In this document: piece by piece, positions 11,600-24,470 of the stretch
How the letters are laid out: the number at the start of each line of letters is the position of its first letter
How positions within the stretch are numbered: the first letter of the stretch is position 1
Assembly: GCF_963924675.1 (NCBI RefSeq)
Contig: NC_089224.1
Coordinates: 48,217,158-48,281,157, forward strand
Reading direction: 5' to 3'
DNA: 64,000 nucleotides
DNA from: Phocoena phocoena
Lineage: Eukaryota; Chordata; Mammalia; Artiodactyla; Phocoenidae
Translations under genes and position numbers: made by a program
The notes under the pieces: model-generated
What the model was told of the DNA's origin: nothing
The model's input: only the letters and a program-made list of their open reading frames with translations
Databases searched by the model: none

Positions 11600-14299
11600 C
11601 TGTTTTTTGAGGTTAAAAAATTACATGCAGGAAAAGCACACACATCTTTAGTGCATAACTGGATGAGTTTTGATACAAGAATTCATTCATATAATCATCA
11701 CCCCAATTGATACAAATTTCTATCACCCCAGAAAATTCCCCTGTGCCTCCTTCCGGTTAAGCCTCCCCTCAGAGGTAACCACAGTTGATTTCTATCATTA
11801 TACATAAGATTTGCCTATTTTTGCACATCGTAGTTGGTATTTGACTTCCTTCACTCAACATAATACTCGAGGTTTATCCATATTGTAATAGTAGTTCTTC
11901 TTTAAATTGCTAAGTAGTATTGCCTTGCATGAATATATCACAATTAGGTTCTCCATTCTACTACTGATGGACGTTTGGGGTGATTCCAAAATTAGTCAAG
12001 CTTGAATAAAGCTGGTCTGAACATTCTTGTATATACCTTTTTGTGGATATTATGTTTTCATTCCTCTTGGGTGAATACACATAAGTAGGATTACTGGGCC
12101 ATAGGTTATGTGTATGTTTGATTTTATAAGAAACTGTCAAACCCTTTCCAAAATGGTTGTACCAGTTCACACAATCATTATCAAAAGATGATGATTCTGG
12201 TTGCCACACATTCTTGCCAACTCTTGGTGTTGTCAAAATCTTTAATTTTATCCATTCTACTGAATGTACAGTAAATTTACATGGTTGTAATTTGCATTTT
12301 CTTCAAGAATAATGATGCTGAGAACTTTGTTTATTGGCCACTTGTAGATCTTCCTCTGTGAAGTGTCTGTTCAAGTCTTTTTGTCCATTACAAATATTGA
12401 GTTGCCCCTTATTGATTTGAGGGAGGTCCCCAGTATGTGGCTTGCTTTCACATTTTCTTAATAGTAACTTTTGATGAGGATGAATTCTAAATTTTGATAT
12501 AGTTTGTTAGTTCTTTTTACATTTAATACCATTTGTGTCTAAGAAATTTTTGCCTGCTTCAGGCTATAAGGACCCTCAAGATTTTCTTCTATGCTGTTAC
12601 TAGAAGCTTTATATTTTTACCTTTTAAAGTTAGATCTATTATTCATTTTGAATTACATTTTGTGTGTAGTGTGAGGCAGTAATTAACGTTCTTTTTTTTT
12701 CCCCTTATATTCATCCAGGTGTTCCAGTATACCTGTTAAAAAGACTTTCCTTTCCCCACTGCACTGCCTTGGCAATTCTGTCAAAGGTCCATACATATGT
12801 GGGTCTATTTCTGGTTTCAATTCTGTTTCATTCATCCAGCTGTTTATCCTTGTACAAACACCACACTCTCTTTATTATTGTGGCCTTATTGTATGTCTTG
12901 AAATCAGGTAGTGTGAGACCTGTTTAATCTTGTTCTTCTTTTTCAAAATTCTTTTGGCTCTTCTGGGTCCTTTGCACTTTTACATAAATTTAAGAATCAG
13001 CATGACAATATCTACAAAGAAGCCTGCTGCAATTTTAAATGGCACTGCACTGAGTCTATAAGTCAAATTGGGGAGAACTGGCATCTTTAGCAATACTGAA
13101 TCTTCCAATCCAGGCACATGGCATATCTTTTCATTTATTTAAGCCTTATTTGATTTCTCTGAGCTCTGCATGTGGTTTTGCACATATTTTCTTAAATGTA
13201 TTCCTTATGTATTTCATATGTTTAATGCTATCATAAAAAGTATTTTTTAAGTTCAATTTCCAATTGTTTGTTATTAGTATATAGAAATACAATTGATCTT
13301 TGTCTATTGAATTTATATCCCGTGACCTTCCTAAATTCACTTATTAGTTATAATAAGTGTTTTGTATATTCTTTAGGATAAACAACTATGTTGTCTATGA
13401 ATAGAGTTTTACTTTTTCCTTTCTAATTCTTTTATCTTTTTTTTTTTTTTTGGCTTATTGTACTCAGGAGGTCACATAGTAAAATACTGTATATAGAGGT
13501 GCAGACATCTTGATTAAGGTGCAGATCCCTGATCTAAGGGAAAAAGTATTTAATATTTCATCATTAATAATGACACTAATTTTAGGTTTCTTATAGGTGT
13601 CCTTTATCATATTAAGGATGTTCCCTTCTCCCTTTAATGTGCTGAAAGTTTTTATCATGAATGGGTATTGTATTTTGTCAAATGTTTTTTATGGATCTAT
13701 TGAACTAATTATACAATTTTTCTCTTTTATTCTGTTATTGTGGTTTATTACAGCAATTGATTTTAAATATCCAAACATGTATTATTGGAGATAAATTATA
13801 TGGTGATATTGCATTAATCTTTTTGTATATTACTGGATTTGATATGCTAATACATCATTAGAGATTTTACACCAATATGTGTGAGATATATTTTTACATA
13901 TTTTCCTTTTCTTATAATGTCTTTTTTTCAGGTATTGGTGACAGAGTTAATGCTGGTCTTAAACCAAATTACCACATATCCTCTCTTCTATTTTTGGAAA
14001 GATTTTTATGGAAGATTGATATTATTTTTTCCTTAAACATTTAATACAATTTCCCAGTGAAAAGAAATGGGCCTGGAAGGTTGTTTTGTGGGAATAACTA
14101 GAAGTAAAGCTATTCAGACTTTCTATTTCTTCTTGTGACATATTTGAGAGCTGTATTAATTTACGCATTTCATCAAAGTTGTTGAATTTACTGGCATATC
14201 GTTTTTGATAATATTCTCTTTTACTCTTTTAATGTCTTTAGGATCTCTAATATACCTCTTTTTTATGTTTGTCTTATTGATTATTGATCTTCTTTTAAA
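11600..14299 (-). mobile_element. Old antisense L1, 3' part (left of nested L1)
   Basis: Reverse-strand L1M-type element. The 3' UTR side starts near 11630 (gcataactggatgagttttg). ORF2 sequence then follows, e.g. tcaaaggtccatacatatgtgggtc near 12782. Multiple indels and stops show that the copy is dead. The same element resumes at about 15454 after the younger L1 insertion. The subfamily and exact left edge are uncertain. Confidence 0.8.
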
Positions 14300-15453
<1,154 letters not shown>

Positions 15454-17420
15454 CTATATACCTCTTTTATTCCTAGTATTGGTAATTTGTGTTTTCACTC
15501 TCTCTTGCTTTTTTTTTCTTAATCAGCATGGCTAAGGATTTATCAATATTAACAATCTTTTTATAAAACCAGATTTTACTTTGTTAACAATTTTTCTATA
15601 TCACTGATTTCTGCTCTTATTTTCATTATTTTCCTCTACTTATTTTGGGTAAATTTATGCTTTCTCTTCTAGAATCTTAAGGTGGAAACTTAGCTGATTG
15701 ATTTTAAACATTTCCTCCTTTTTAATATAATTTAAATCTATAAATTTACCTCTAAGTACTGTTTTAGCTTCATTCCACAAATTCTGTCAATGTTTTCTTT
15801 TTATTATCATTTAGTTTGAAATAATTTCTTATTTCTCTTGTGATGTCTTCTTTGACTTATGGATTATTTAAAAATGTGTTGAATTTTCAAGTATTTAGGT
15901 ATTTTTTACATATCTTATTATTGTTCATTTCTAGTTTAGTTCCATCACCACCAGAAAACATACATTGTAACATTTTAATCTTTTGAAATTGACTGAGAAT
16001 TATTTAATGAGATGGCATATGGTTTATCTTCGTAACTATTCCATCTGTACTTGGAAAGAATGTATATCCTGAGGTTGTTGGATGTATGCTCTATAAATGT
16101 TAATCAGGTCAAGGTGGTTGATAGTGTTGATCAAATCTTGCATATTCTTGCTGACTTTTTTGTCTAGTTATTCTATGAAATATTAAGAGAAAGCTTTTTA
16201 AAACTTCAACCATGTGTATTTCTCCCTTTAGTGTATCAGTTTTTGCTTCATGTATTGTTAAGCTTCTTTGCTAGGTTCATCTACATTTATGATCTCTTGT
16301 CATTAATTTTTTAATTATTATATAATATCTTTATCTCTGGTAATCTTTTTTCTTAAAGTCTACCTTGTATGACATTAATAGAGCCACACCAATTTTCTTA
16401 CGCTTATTGCTTGCATAGCATATATTTTTTTATCCTTTTACTTAAAAATTACCTGTGGCTTTATATTTAAAGTGTGTCTCTTGTAGACAGCATAAAATTT
16501 AGCATAACTATTTTTTTTAGAGAAGTTTTAGGTTCACAGCAAAATTGAGCTGAAGTTACAGAGATATCTCACACACTCCCTCCCCCAACACATGCATAGC
16601 TTACCTCATTATCAGCATCCCCCCTCAGAGTGGTACATGTGTTACAATTCTTAAAGCTACATTAGTGTTACTTTTTATTCATTCTGTCAATCTGGATTTA
16701 TTCAACTAACATTTAAAGTAATTATTGCTACAGTTTATTTATATCCACTATTTTGTTATTTATTTTCTCTTCGTTCTACCTCTTTTTTTCTATTTCTGTC
16801 CCATCTTCTTGTCTTCTTTCAGATACTATTTTTGTTTTTTTAGTATGCCATTTAAATTTCTCTAAAGGCTTTTTATCTGTTCTACATACACTCCCTTAAA
16901 TCATCAGTCTACTTAGATATGTTAATGTTGTATTATTTTACATGAAAGACTGTATTTTGCAAATACTACATATAATTACATTAACCTCTCCCATATTCTG
17001 TGATAATCTTTTATATATTTTCTGCTGACTTATTTTTTTTCCACTGACTTATAAACTCTCTAATGCAATTTTAGAATTTTGCATCAAAATCAGTTATTTT
17101 TTAAAGAAAATAATCTTTGTATTTATGCACTTATTTACCATTTCTAGTGTTCTTCATTTCTTCCTCTAGATCTGGAATTTCATCTGGTGTCATTTCCCTT
17201 CATCTTGAAGAACTTCTTTTATAGCATTCCTTATTGTATTGCTTTGTTGGCATCAAATTCTCTCAGCTTTCATTTATCTGAAAATATGGTTATTTCACTT
17301 TCATTTATAGAAGATATTTTTGTCGGATACAGAACTATATGTGGACTTGTTTTCCTTTAAAGGAAACTTGAGAAGTTTCAAGTCCTATGAAGGACTTTAA
17401 AGATATTTACACATTTTCTT
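15454..17420 (-). mobile_element. Old antisense L1, ORF2 part (right of nested L1)
   Basis: Continues the element that starts at about 11.6 kb: attggtaatttgtgttttcac, then gtatatcctgaggttgttgg and gtcaaggtggttgatagtgt, all L1 ORF2 reverse-strand wording. It is heavily mutated. The stretch at 16510-16680 (agaagttttaggttcacagc) resembles a different old repeat inserted into it. Confidence 0.8.
16508..16672. repeat. Old repeat fragment inside the antisense L1
   Basis: Includes ttttaggttcacagcaaaat and gagtggtacatgtgttacaa, wording I know from dispersed old LINE 3' UTR copies. It breaks the ORF2 order of the host L1. The family is not certain. Confidence 0.4.
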
Positions 17421-17429
17421 CAGTATCAG

Positions 17430-18055
17430 TTTTTAATGCTACTAGAAAAGTTATTACAAACAGTGGCTTAAAACAACACACATTTATTTCACAGTTCCTT
17501 AGGTCAGAAGTTCAAGTACAGCATGGATTAGCGGTTCCTCTGCTTACCGACTCACAAGACTGAAAGCAAGGCATTGACACAGCTTCACTCCCTCTGGAGG
17601 CTTTTGGGGAGAATCTGTTTCCTTGTTCATTCAGATCATTGGCACTATTCAATTCCCTGTAGTTGTAGGACCAGGGTCCTTTTTTTTCCTTGCTGGCTGT
17701 CAGTTGAGGGCAGTTCTCAGCTCCTAGAAGTCTCTGCATTCCTTGGTTGGTAGCCCCCTTACTCCCCCTTCAAAGCCAGCAACAGTGGGGTTTTAAGTCC
17801 TCCCACACATCATCTCCTTTGCCTCTTCTCCTTTATTTCTCTGACTCCACCTGGAAAACCTCTGATTTTAAGGGTTCATGTAATTAGATTGGGCTCACCT
17901 GGATAATCCAGGCTACTCTCTCCTTCTCAAGGCCCACACCCTAAATCAATGTCCGCAAAGCCCCATTTGCCATGTAAGGTAACATATTCAAAGGTTCTGG
18001 GGATCAGCATGTGAGTATCATGGGGTAAGGTTTCTTATTCTGCCAACCACAGCTT
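17430..18055 (-). repeat. MLT-type (ERVL-MaLR) LTR, diverged
   Basis: Reverse-strand LTR wording: cagtggcttaaaacaacaca, tttatttcacagttccttag, aattagattgggctcacctg, gataatccaggctactctct, and tctgccaaccaca at the right edge. About 620 bp and noncoding. A solo-LTR structure is likely because no internal region adjoins. The subfamily is not assigned. Confidence 0.65.
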
Positions 18056-18465
18056 CCACTCTGGTGGAAACTGAGCTTTCAATAGTTGTTCTCAGTATAG
18101 AGGGTAGATCTCAACAAATACACTTCTCTTTTTTTTAAGGGTCAAATCCTCTCCAGCTTCTGCCAGCCTTTTCTCTCTTTCCACTGTGTTCAAAATTGGA
18201 TTTTTAAAAAATATTTGTTGAGATTTATATAGTTAGCTTTGGGAGACTCAACTACTACCAGAACTGGAAATTCCTTCTTCCCTTGCCTTGGTTTTAAAGT
18301 GAGAGAAATACTAAATTGCTATAATTCATAGTAGTGAAATTAATGATAATAGGGTGATTAACATTATTTTCTATTTAAAGAAATCCACTCCAAAGATCAG
18401 TAGATGGACTATTTACACTGTCGTATAATTAGAATATGAAATTGAAAGAAAATTATCTATGATTA
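18056..18465. other. Unique sequence, no gene seen
   Basis: AT-rich with no recognisable element or coding signature. Confidence 0.4.
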
Positions 18466-18662
18466 AGAATAGAATAAGCTTAAATCCCAGCCCTATCATT
18501 ATTAACTGTGACCAAAGGCACAAAACTTATATTCCTTGATCCTGTTCCTTTATCTGTAAAGTGTTGATAATAAAGGTATGGATATATGCATTAAATAAGA
18601 CTATACTCAGTAAAAGCACTCAGCATAGAGCGTGGCATATAATATCCTTTAAATAAGAGCTG
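18466..18662 (+). repeat. MIR SINE
   Basis: Landmarks in order: cttaaatcccagccctatca, ctttatctgtaaagtgttga, then gcactcagcatagagcgtgg and a tail like tttaaataagagctgg. Confidence 0.7.
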
Positions 18663-18927
18663 GCTGAATCTGAATCACTCCTAAAATTATGGGCTAAAAG
18701 CAGAATTTTTAAAAACAATTTTCAACTATAGGGAACATGGCCTCTAAAGAATCTCTGGAGAATCAGAACCTCTAGATCACTTTTTCAAATCACATATGCC
18801 CCTTGGAGGTCTGACACAACACTGCAGGGAGAGACACAACCCTCTCCACTGGTCAGGAACCAGTGGTTCAGATCAACTTAGGAATGTGTAGCAGGCAGCT
18901 AAAAGTGTTCTTAAAGCAGTTATTCCT

Positions 18928-19130
18928 CTAAATAAATGTTTCTCAAACTTCAGTGTATATGAAGATCACCTGAAGGGTTTACTGAGCCAGAGATGGCTGG
19001 GAATAGTTCTGAGTTTCTGCTTCAGTAAGTGTGCTGTGGGGCCCAAGGATGTGCATTTCTAACATGTCCCCAAGTGGTCCTGATGTTGCTGATCCATGTA
19101 AGGACCATACTTTGAGAACTATTGCTCTAG
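18928..19130 (+). mobile_element. hAT-Charlie MITE (MER5/MER20-type)
   Basis: Ends resemble the inverted termini of this group: gtttctcaaacttcagtgta at the left and catactttgagaactattg at the right. The interior (gatgtgcatttctaacatg) is also typical. A non-autonomous DNA-transposon fossil with no transposase. Confidence 0.65.
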
Positions 19131-19307
19131 AAATTATTTGAGAATGAGAAAAGAAAGCAGGTGTGTCTATTCATAAAGCACATTTGGGGGCCATTGTCTA
19201 AAAGCACTGCTGGGTATGGATGAACTATCACCTAGTCTAGAGGCAGTGATGTTGAAGAACATGAAGTGAACTCACCAGTGCAAATGAGCATAACATCAAA
19301 ATTGACA

Positions 19308-19515
19308 TTGGCCTTGACATATCACTGACTACATGCTTTGCGTTGTGAGATGTGCTTCACATCGATCATCTCATCTAAACCTCACAACAACTCCATGAGG
19401 TGCCCATTCTACACAGAAGGAAACAGAGGCTCAAAGAGACTAAATTACATGTCCAATGCCCAGGGCTTGCGAACGGCAGAGCTGGGTCTGCCCTCTGCTC
19501 TACTGCAGGAGGCAA
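19308..19515 (-). repeat. MIR SINE
   Basis: Reverse-strand MIR: aaacctcacaacaactccat, gaaggaaacagaggctcaaa, then acggcagagctgggtctgcc. Four short frames overlapping this area are shadows. Confidence 0.75.
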
Positions 19516-19854
19516 CACAGAAAACAAAAAGAGTTCTACTCACTCCTTCCAAAGCCCAAAGCCAACTGCATCCTGTTCTCCAGGCACTGGGATTCAGAGA
19601 AAATTCAGACCTGCTGTCTGTCCTCAAGAAAATTCACCTCCTCACAGGAGCAACTAATTAAGTCCACAATGATTGCAAATGTGTGCACTGTTCGGATGCA
19701 ATGGCTGATTCTGAGGAGGTGGAAGAGTGCTTCACCCTGCCTGGAGGTGGAGGTGTAAGGGATTCTTCCTTCCTGAGGAGGGATCAGTCTGGGTGCTGAA
19801 GTAATTAGTCTGGGAAAGCAGGGGGCTAAAGGCCTTCTAACAGGCTTTCAGCCA
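19516..19854. other. Unique sequence, no gene seen
   Basis: No repeat recognised. Overlapping 60-107 codon frames start in the neighbouring MIR and show no domain. Confidence 0.4.
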
Positions 19855-19856
19855 AA

Positions 19857-20247
19857 CCCTGGCTACACGTGAGAAATACCTGGGGAGGCTTTTAAGAAAT
19901 ACAGTTGTCTGCGCTTACCTTGACCAGCTGAATCCGAATCTCTGGGAATATGACCTAGAGATCAGTATTTTATTTTATTTTATTTTTTTTGCGGTACGCG
20001 GGCCTCTCACTGTTGTGGCCTCTCCCGTTGCGGAACACAGGCTCCAGACGCGCAGGCTCAGCGGCCATGGCTCACGGGCCCAGCCGCTCCGCGGCATGTG
20101 GGATCTTCCCGCACTGGGGCACGAACCCATGTCCCCTAGCATCGGCAGGCGGACTCTCAACCACTGCGCCACCAGGGAAGCCTGAGATCAGTATTTTTAG
20201 AAACCTCTCCAAGTGATTCTACTATGCATTTAAGGTTGAGAACCACT
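19857..20247. mobile_element. MER5A-type hAT MITE split by a SINE
   Basis: The left part has acgtgagaaatacctgggga and gctgaatccgaatctctggg. The right part has cctctccaagtgattctact and ends ggttgagaaccactg. The two halves join once the SINE at 19973-20182 and one duplication copy are removed. The element is palindromic in design, so its strand is left open. Confidence 0.8.
19973..20182 (-). mobile_element. CHR-type SINE, short form
   Basis: Reverse-strand copy with the T-rich tail at the left, gcggtacgcgggcctctcac, and ccaccagggaagcc at the right. The duplications gagatcagtatttta (19958-19972) and gagatcagtattttta (20184-20199) flank it. It is inserted in the MER5A-type MITE. Confidence 0.96.
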
Positions 20248-20339
20248 GCCCTACATGATTATTAAAATAGGTTATTAGATATAATAATCACATAATTCAC
20301 CTGGGGACTGTTAACAGTATTTTCGAGATTTCCCTGATG

Positions 20340-20439
20340 GCTGAAAGCACCTGGGCGCTTTGGAGAACGAAAAATCAACATCTGAGGGCCCCTCCCCTGC
20401 AAATTCTGTTCCAGTAGGTCAGGTAAATTTGGGATACAA
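20340..20439. repeat. Possible further hAT-Charlie fragment
   Basis: The stretch with ttctgttccagtaggtcagg resembles the interior of the MER5/MER20 group but has no clear ends. Confidence 0.35.
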
Positions 20440-20626
20440 GATAAATGGTTCTCAAGGTGTTGTCCAGGTTGCATTAGCATTGCCTAAGAACGTGTTTAAA
20501 ATGCAAATTCTTGGGCCCTACCCCAGACCCACTGAATCAGAAATTCTGGAGTACAGCCCAGCAATCTGTGTTTTAAAAGTCCCTTGTGATTTTGATGCAT
20601 ACCCCAAATTTGAGAACCACTGGTTA
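20440..20626 (-). mobile_element. hAT-Charlie MITE (MER5/MER20-type)
   Basis: Interior ggccctaccccagacccact and gaatcagaaattctggagta, with right terminus aaatttgagaaccactgg. It is in the opposite orientation to the copy at 18928. No coding capacity; the 108-codon frame over it is a shadow. Confidence 0.75.
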
Positions 20627-21470
20627 ACGAGCTGTGTCAGGTCAAAGTCATGTGATGATGTCTGCTGCTACAGATTCTACTTCTAATCCAGGCCTTTGGT
20701 CAAAGGCAGTGTGAGTGAATCGGTGTCCCTTATTACGACTCTAAGGAACAGAAGTGCATGCTTCAGTGGGTAATGGCCAGAAGCAGCATATCGCTCATAT
20801 AAATATCTTTAAAAACACCCTTTCTACTATAGGCTAAAAGCTATTAGTGTGACCACCATTAGGGAAAAAAAGAAAAAGAGCAATCATCTTTGCAGAAAGT
20901 TGTACAGGGAGCACTTTCAAGGAACTTTAACACAGTGGGAGAGGCTGTGGCTGGGGATAGTGGGTAGACAACTGTCAACAGATTTGATTCGTGTTTTCAA
21001 ACTGAGGATGAAAAATGGGTTCCCAGAATACACATTTCCAGGCTTCGCAGAGAAGCCTTGTGTTGCTCCAGGAACGTTTAAAGTGCCCAGTGGGAACATC
21101 TTGGCATAGCATTTGCTGTGATTCATCTGGCCACCTCAGGTGAAGCCGTGTACACACTCCAAGCCACTGGCAGGCAACAGGAATTCAGGTTCGCCCAAGG
21201 CCAGTGTGCAAGGCCACCACTTTGCAGCCATTTCCTGTGGCTCCCGCTCCCACTTCAATTTTTCTTCCCTTTAAATCCTCTTACACGCGATGGTGTGGCA
21301 TTTTAATTTCCACCCAACAGAGGCTATGAAATCAGCTCAAGGACTTTTGCTCCAACAAATGCCAAGATGAACACTTTTAGACACACCATGTGGTTTTAAT
21401 TTCCTCCACAGAAAGTCATCATCCATCCTGCTCTCCAGAGGCCAAACTGGTCAGTACCCCTTGGAACCAC
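20627..21470. other. Unique sequence, no gene seen
   Basis: Several overlapping 60-86 codon frames on both strands at 20849-21306, none with a recognisable domain. Moderately GC-rich at 21120-21250. Confidence 0.4.
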
Positions 21471-21474
21471 AAAG

Positions 21475-21690
21475 TTCAGACTCCTTAGTTTGTCCTTCAA
21501 GACCCTTCACATGGGAGCTAACCCGTATCACCAGCCTCATCTTCATCACTTCCTCTTATTGACACTAAATGATTGGCCATTACCTGAACACTTCATGTCC
21601 TCTCATGCTACTAGGATGTGAGTTTCATGGGAGCTGGGACTTGGTTTTAATTGCTGTTTTGAATCAGTGCATTCAATAAATATGTAATTC
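21475..21690 (+). repeat. L2 LINE 3' end
   Basis: L2 wording: gtccttcaagacccttcaca, then tgggagctgggacttggttt, ending gtgcattcaataaatatg. Confidence 0.65.
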
Positions 21691-22145
21691 CCTGTGCCCT
21701 TCCCTGTTCTATTCTGTCCCTGGAATGTACTCTGCTCACTCCCCTACTTGGCAAATGCCTTCTTGGCCATTAGGTCACATTCCCAGCCCCCCTGTGGGCA
21801 GAGGGCACTCTTTTTTTTTTTTTCTGTACGCGGGCCTTTCACTGCTGTGGCCTCTCCCGTTGTGGAGCACAGGCTCCAGACGCGCAGGCTCAGCGGCCAT
21901 GGCTCACAGGCCCAGCCACTCCGCAGCACATGGGATCCTCCCGGACCGGGGCACGAACCCGCAGCCCCTGCATCGGCAAGCGGACTCCCAACCACTGCGC
22001 CACCAGGGAAGGGAAGCCCCCCAGAGAGCGCTCTTTATTGCAGCTGTGTTATAAGTATTTGCATTTCAACCTCCCCCGCTAGATTGTGAGGACTTGAGGG
22101 CAGGCACCAACTCTTTGTTAATAGGGTACTTTTGGTGAATGATTC
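21691..22145 (+). repeat. Second L2 fragment, split by a SINE
   Basis: Left part tctgtccctggaatgtactc and cttggcaaatgccttcttgg. After the SINE it continues with agattgtgaggacttgaggg and ends near ttttggtgaatgattcc. It lies directly behind another L2 tail in the same orientation. Confidence 0.65.
21811..22020 (-). mobile_element. CHR-type SINE, short form
   Basis: T-tail at 21811-21823, a shortened ctgtacgcgggcctttcac start, and right end ccaccagggaagggaagcccc with a duplicated ggaag. Flanks agagggcactcttt (21800-21813) and agagagcgctcttt (22023-22036) are a duplication with two mismatches, suggesting an older copy. Confidence 0.93.
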
Positions 22146-22553
22146 CAGAGTGTGATTTCAATAGGATTCTATGGTCTGTGGGCTTTCCGGACCAATTCTT
22201 AACTGGCTATGATGTTTATCAGTTCAGATCTGGGGCAACACTGAAGGTACAGATCCACACTGAACAAGCAAGGAGGAGAGCTGGGTTGGGTCTGAAGTAA
22301 GGGGAAGACCAGGAGGTACCACTGTGAAATCTTCTACTATTTCCAGGCACAGTGATAGTCATCATACTTGTTACCTCGTGTCGTTTGATACTCTGGTTCA
22401 ATAAACACACCAACAGGATAGTTGATTCCACTGGCTCTGGAAGAAGAGAATAATAAAACCATACCATTCTGAAGGTTTATGCTTCTTAAGTGTATATTTC
22501 CTTATGTACAAAAGAAACATTTTCCTGAATCTTTCTTATAAAAGTAATTTACA
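22146..22553. other. Unique sequence, no gene seen
   Basis: No repeat or coding signature recognised. Confidence 0.4.
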
Positions 22554-22758
22554 GGGCTTCCCTGCTGGCGCAGTGGTTGAGAGTCCGCCTGCCGATGCAG
22601 GAGACACGGGTTCGGGCCCCGGTCCGGTAGGATCCCACGTGCCGCGGAGTGGCTGGGCCCATGCGTGAGCCATGGCCACTGAGCCTGCGCGTCCGGAGCC
22701 TGTGCTCCGCAACGGGAAAGGCCACAGCAGTGAGAGGCCTGCATACCGCAAAAAAAAA
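22554..22758 (+). mobile_element. CHR-type SINE, short form
   Basis: Starts gggcttccctgctggcgcag and ends cataccgc plus an A-tail. A perfect duplication aaagtaatttaca occurs at 22541-22553 and 22759-22771. A small gtgagccatg-linked insertion (catgc) lies at about 22660. Confidence 0.97.
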
Positions 22759-22771
22759 AAAGTAATTTACA

Positions 22772-23955
22772 GTAAAACTTCACTAATTAAGACTCATGAG
22801 AAAGCAACTTTGGATTAATGCAAATATGAATTATAGAATAGTCCTAAAATCCGTACAAGTAAAAGAGATAAGACGTTTTGGAAATCATACTATTCATTAG
22901 AAAAAAGATTTATAATTAGCCTACTAAAGAGTCCTCCCAAGAAAAGCTTAGGCCCTTGTGTTTCAAAGCTTACCTACATTAATAGTACCAAATGTGTTTG
23001 GAAATAGTTTATTTTCTCAATGTAGGTAAATAATCTTCTTGTATTTTTTATAATTGTGGGTTTTTTGAGAAAATCCTTTGCTTCACTGATAGTAAAAGAT
23101 AAATTTGAGCCTGTATCCTTTGGGAAGGATTATTGATTCCAAATATCAATTGAGGTTTTGCTATCTTAATATCACACAACAACCAACCCTGGACATAGTA
23201 CAGAGGAAATAAAATAGACATTTTGTTCAGGGGCTCATAAGGCTTTTTTTTTTTAAGTAGCCTTTATAAAATTCTGCTTCTTGTGGCCCCTCAGGGCTTG
23301 CTGGGGGTAGGGGTGGGCATGGGAGAAGTAGGCCAAGTTCCTGACCCCTTCCTTCCCACCTTCACATCAAAGAAGCCCAGGTTCACGTTGCTTCACAGAC
23401 AAATTGGGTTCCGTGTGAGAACAAGTTTGAACCAAGTATTCCATAAAAGAAAAAAAAAAGTTTGAAAGCCACTGTTACAACAGTGACAGACAAGTAGAGG
23501 ACATCTAGACAGGAAAATAAAAATACTAAACTGATACTTAAATAGACCCTGAAAGATTTACATCGCCTGCTGGCCAAGGTTAAATGCATTTTATTGGTGT
23601 GGAGCAATGTAGCTGTCTAAATGGGTAGACAGCTGTGGGAAGGGAGCTGTCACCTCCCCACGGATCTACCCCAGAAGGCTCCGCAGAGGAAGAAAGACCA
23701 AACGCTGCAGGAGGAAAGGAAGCGAGCTTAGTAGGGGGCGGAAGAGGATGGCTGGATATTCCAAGCCCAAGAGAAACTTGCAAATGGACTCCACGATGAT
23801 GAAAAAGTGAAATCTTGCTGCTAAATCCATTTATGGTCATAAAAATGTCACCCTTCTTTTCATTAGACAGTATTGTTCTTTATCCTCTTTGGTTTCAAAT
23901 GTCAGTTACTTCACAGTCTTATTAATGCCTTGCCCCCCGCCCCCCTTGCAGGAAA
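22772..23955. other. Unique sequence, no gene seen
   Basis: Includes a C-rich run (ccccccgccccccttgc) near 23933-23948. Short frames at 23283-23465 and 23580-23840 show no recognisable domain. Confidence 0.4.
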
Positions 23956-23959
23956 ACAT

Positions 23960-24408
23960 TTTAATTTATTTATTTTTATTATTTTTTTATTGAAGTATAG
24001 TTGCTGTACAATACTATACGTTACAGATGTAAAATACACTGATTCACAATTTGTAAAGGTTATATTCCCTTTATGGTTATCATAAAATATTGGCTATATT
24101 CCCTGCGTTACATACTATATCACTGTAGTTTATTTTATACCTAATAGTTTGTACCTCTTACTCCCCTACCCCTATATTAGTCTTCCTCCCTTCCGTCTCC
24201 CCACATTTGCTATATCTGTGAGTCTGCTTCTTTTTTGTTATATTCACTAGTTTTTGTTGTATTATTTAGATTCCACATATATCTGATATCATACAGTATT
24301 TGTCTTTTTCTATCTGACTTATTTCACTTAACATAATACCCTCCAAATCCAACCATGTTGCTGAAAATGGCAAAATTTCATTCTTTTTTTATAGGTTAAT
24401 AGTATGCC

Positions 24409-24470
<62 letters not shown>

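Noticed and set aside
23933..23948. C-rich run as a quadruplex or promoter GC box
   Set aside because: Only two long C runs, too few for a four-run structure. It lies next to the L1 tail with no other promoter features.
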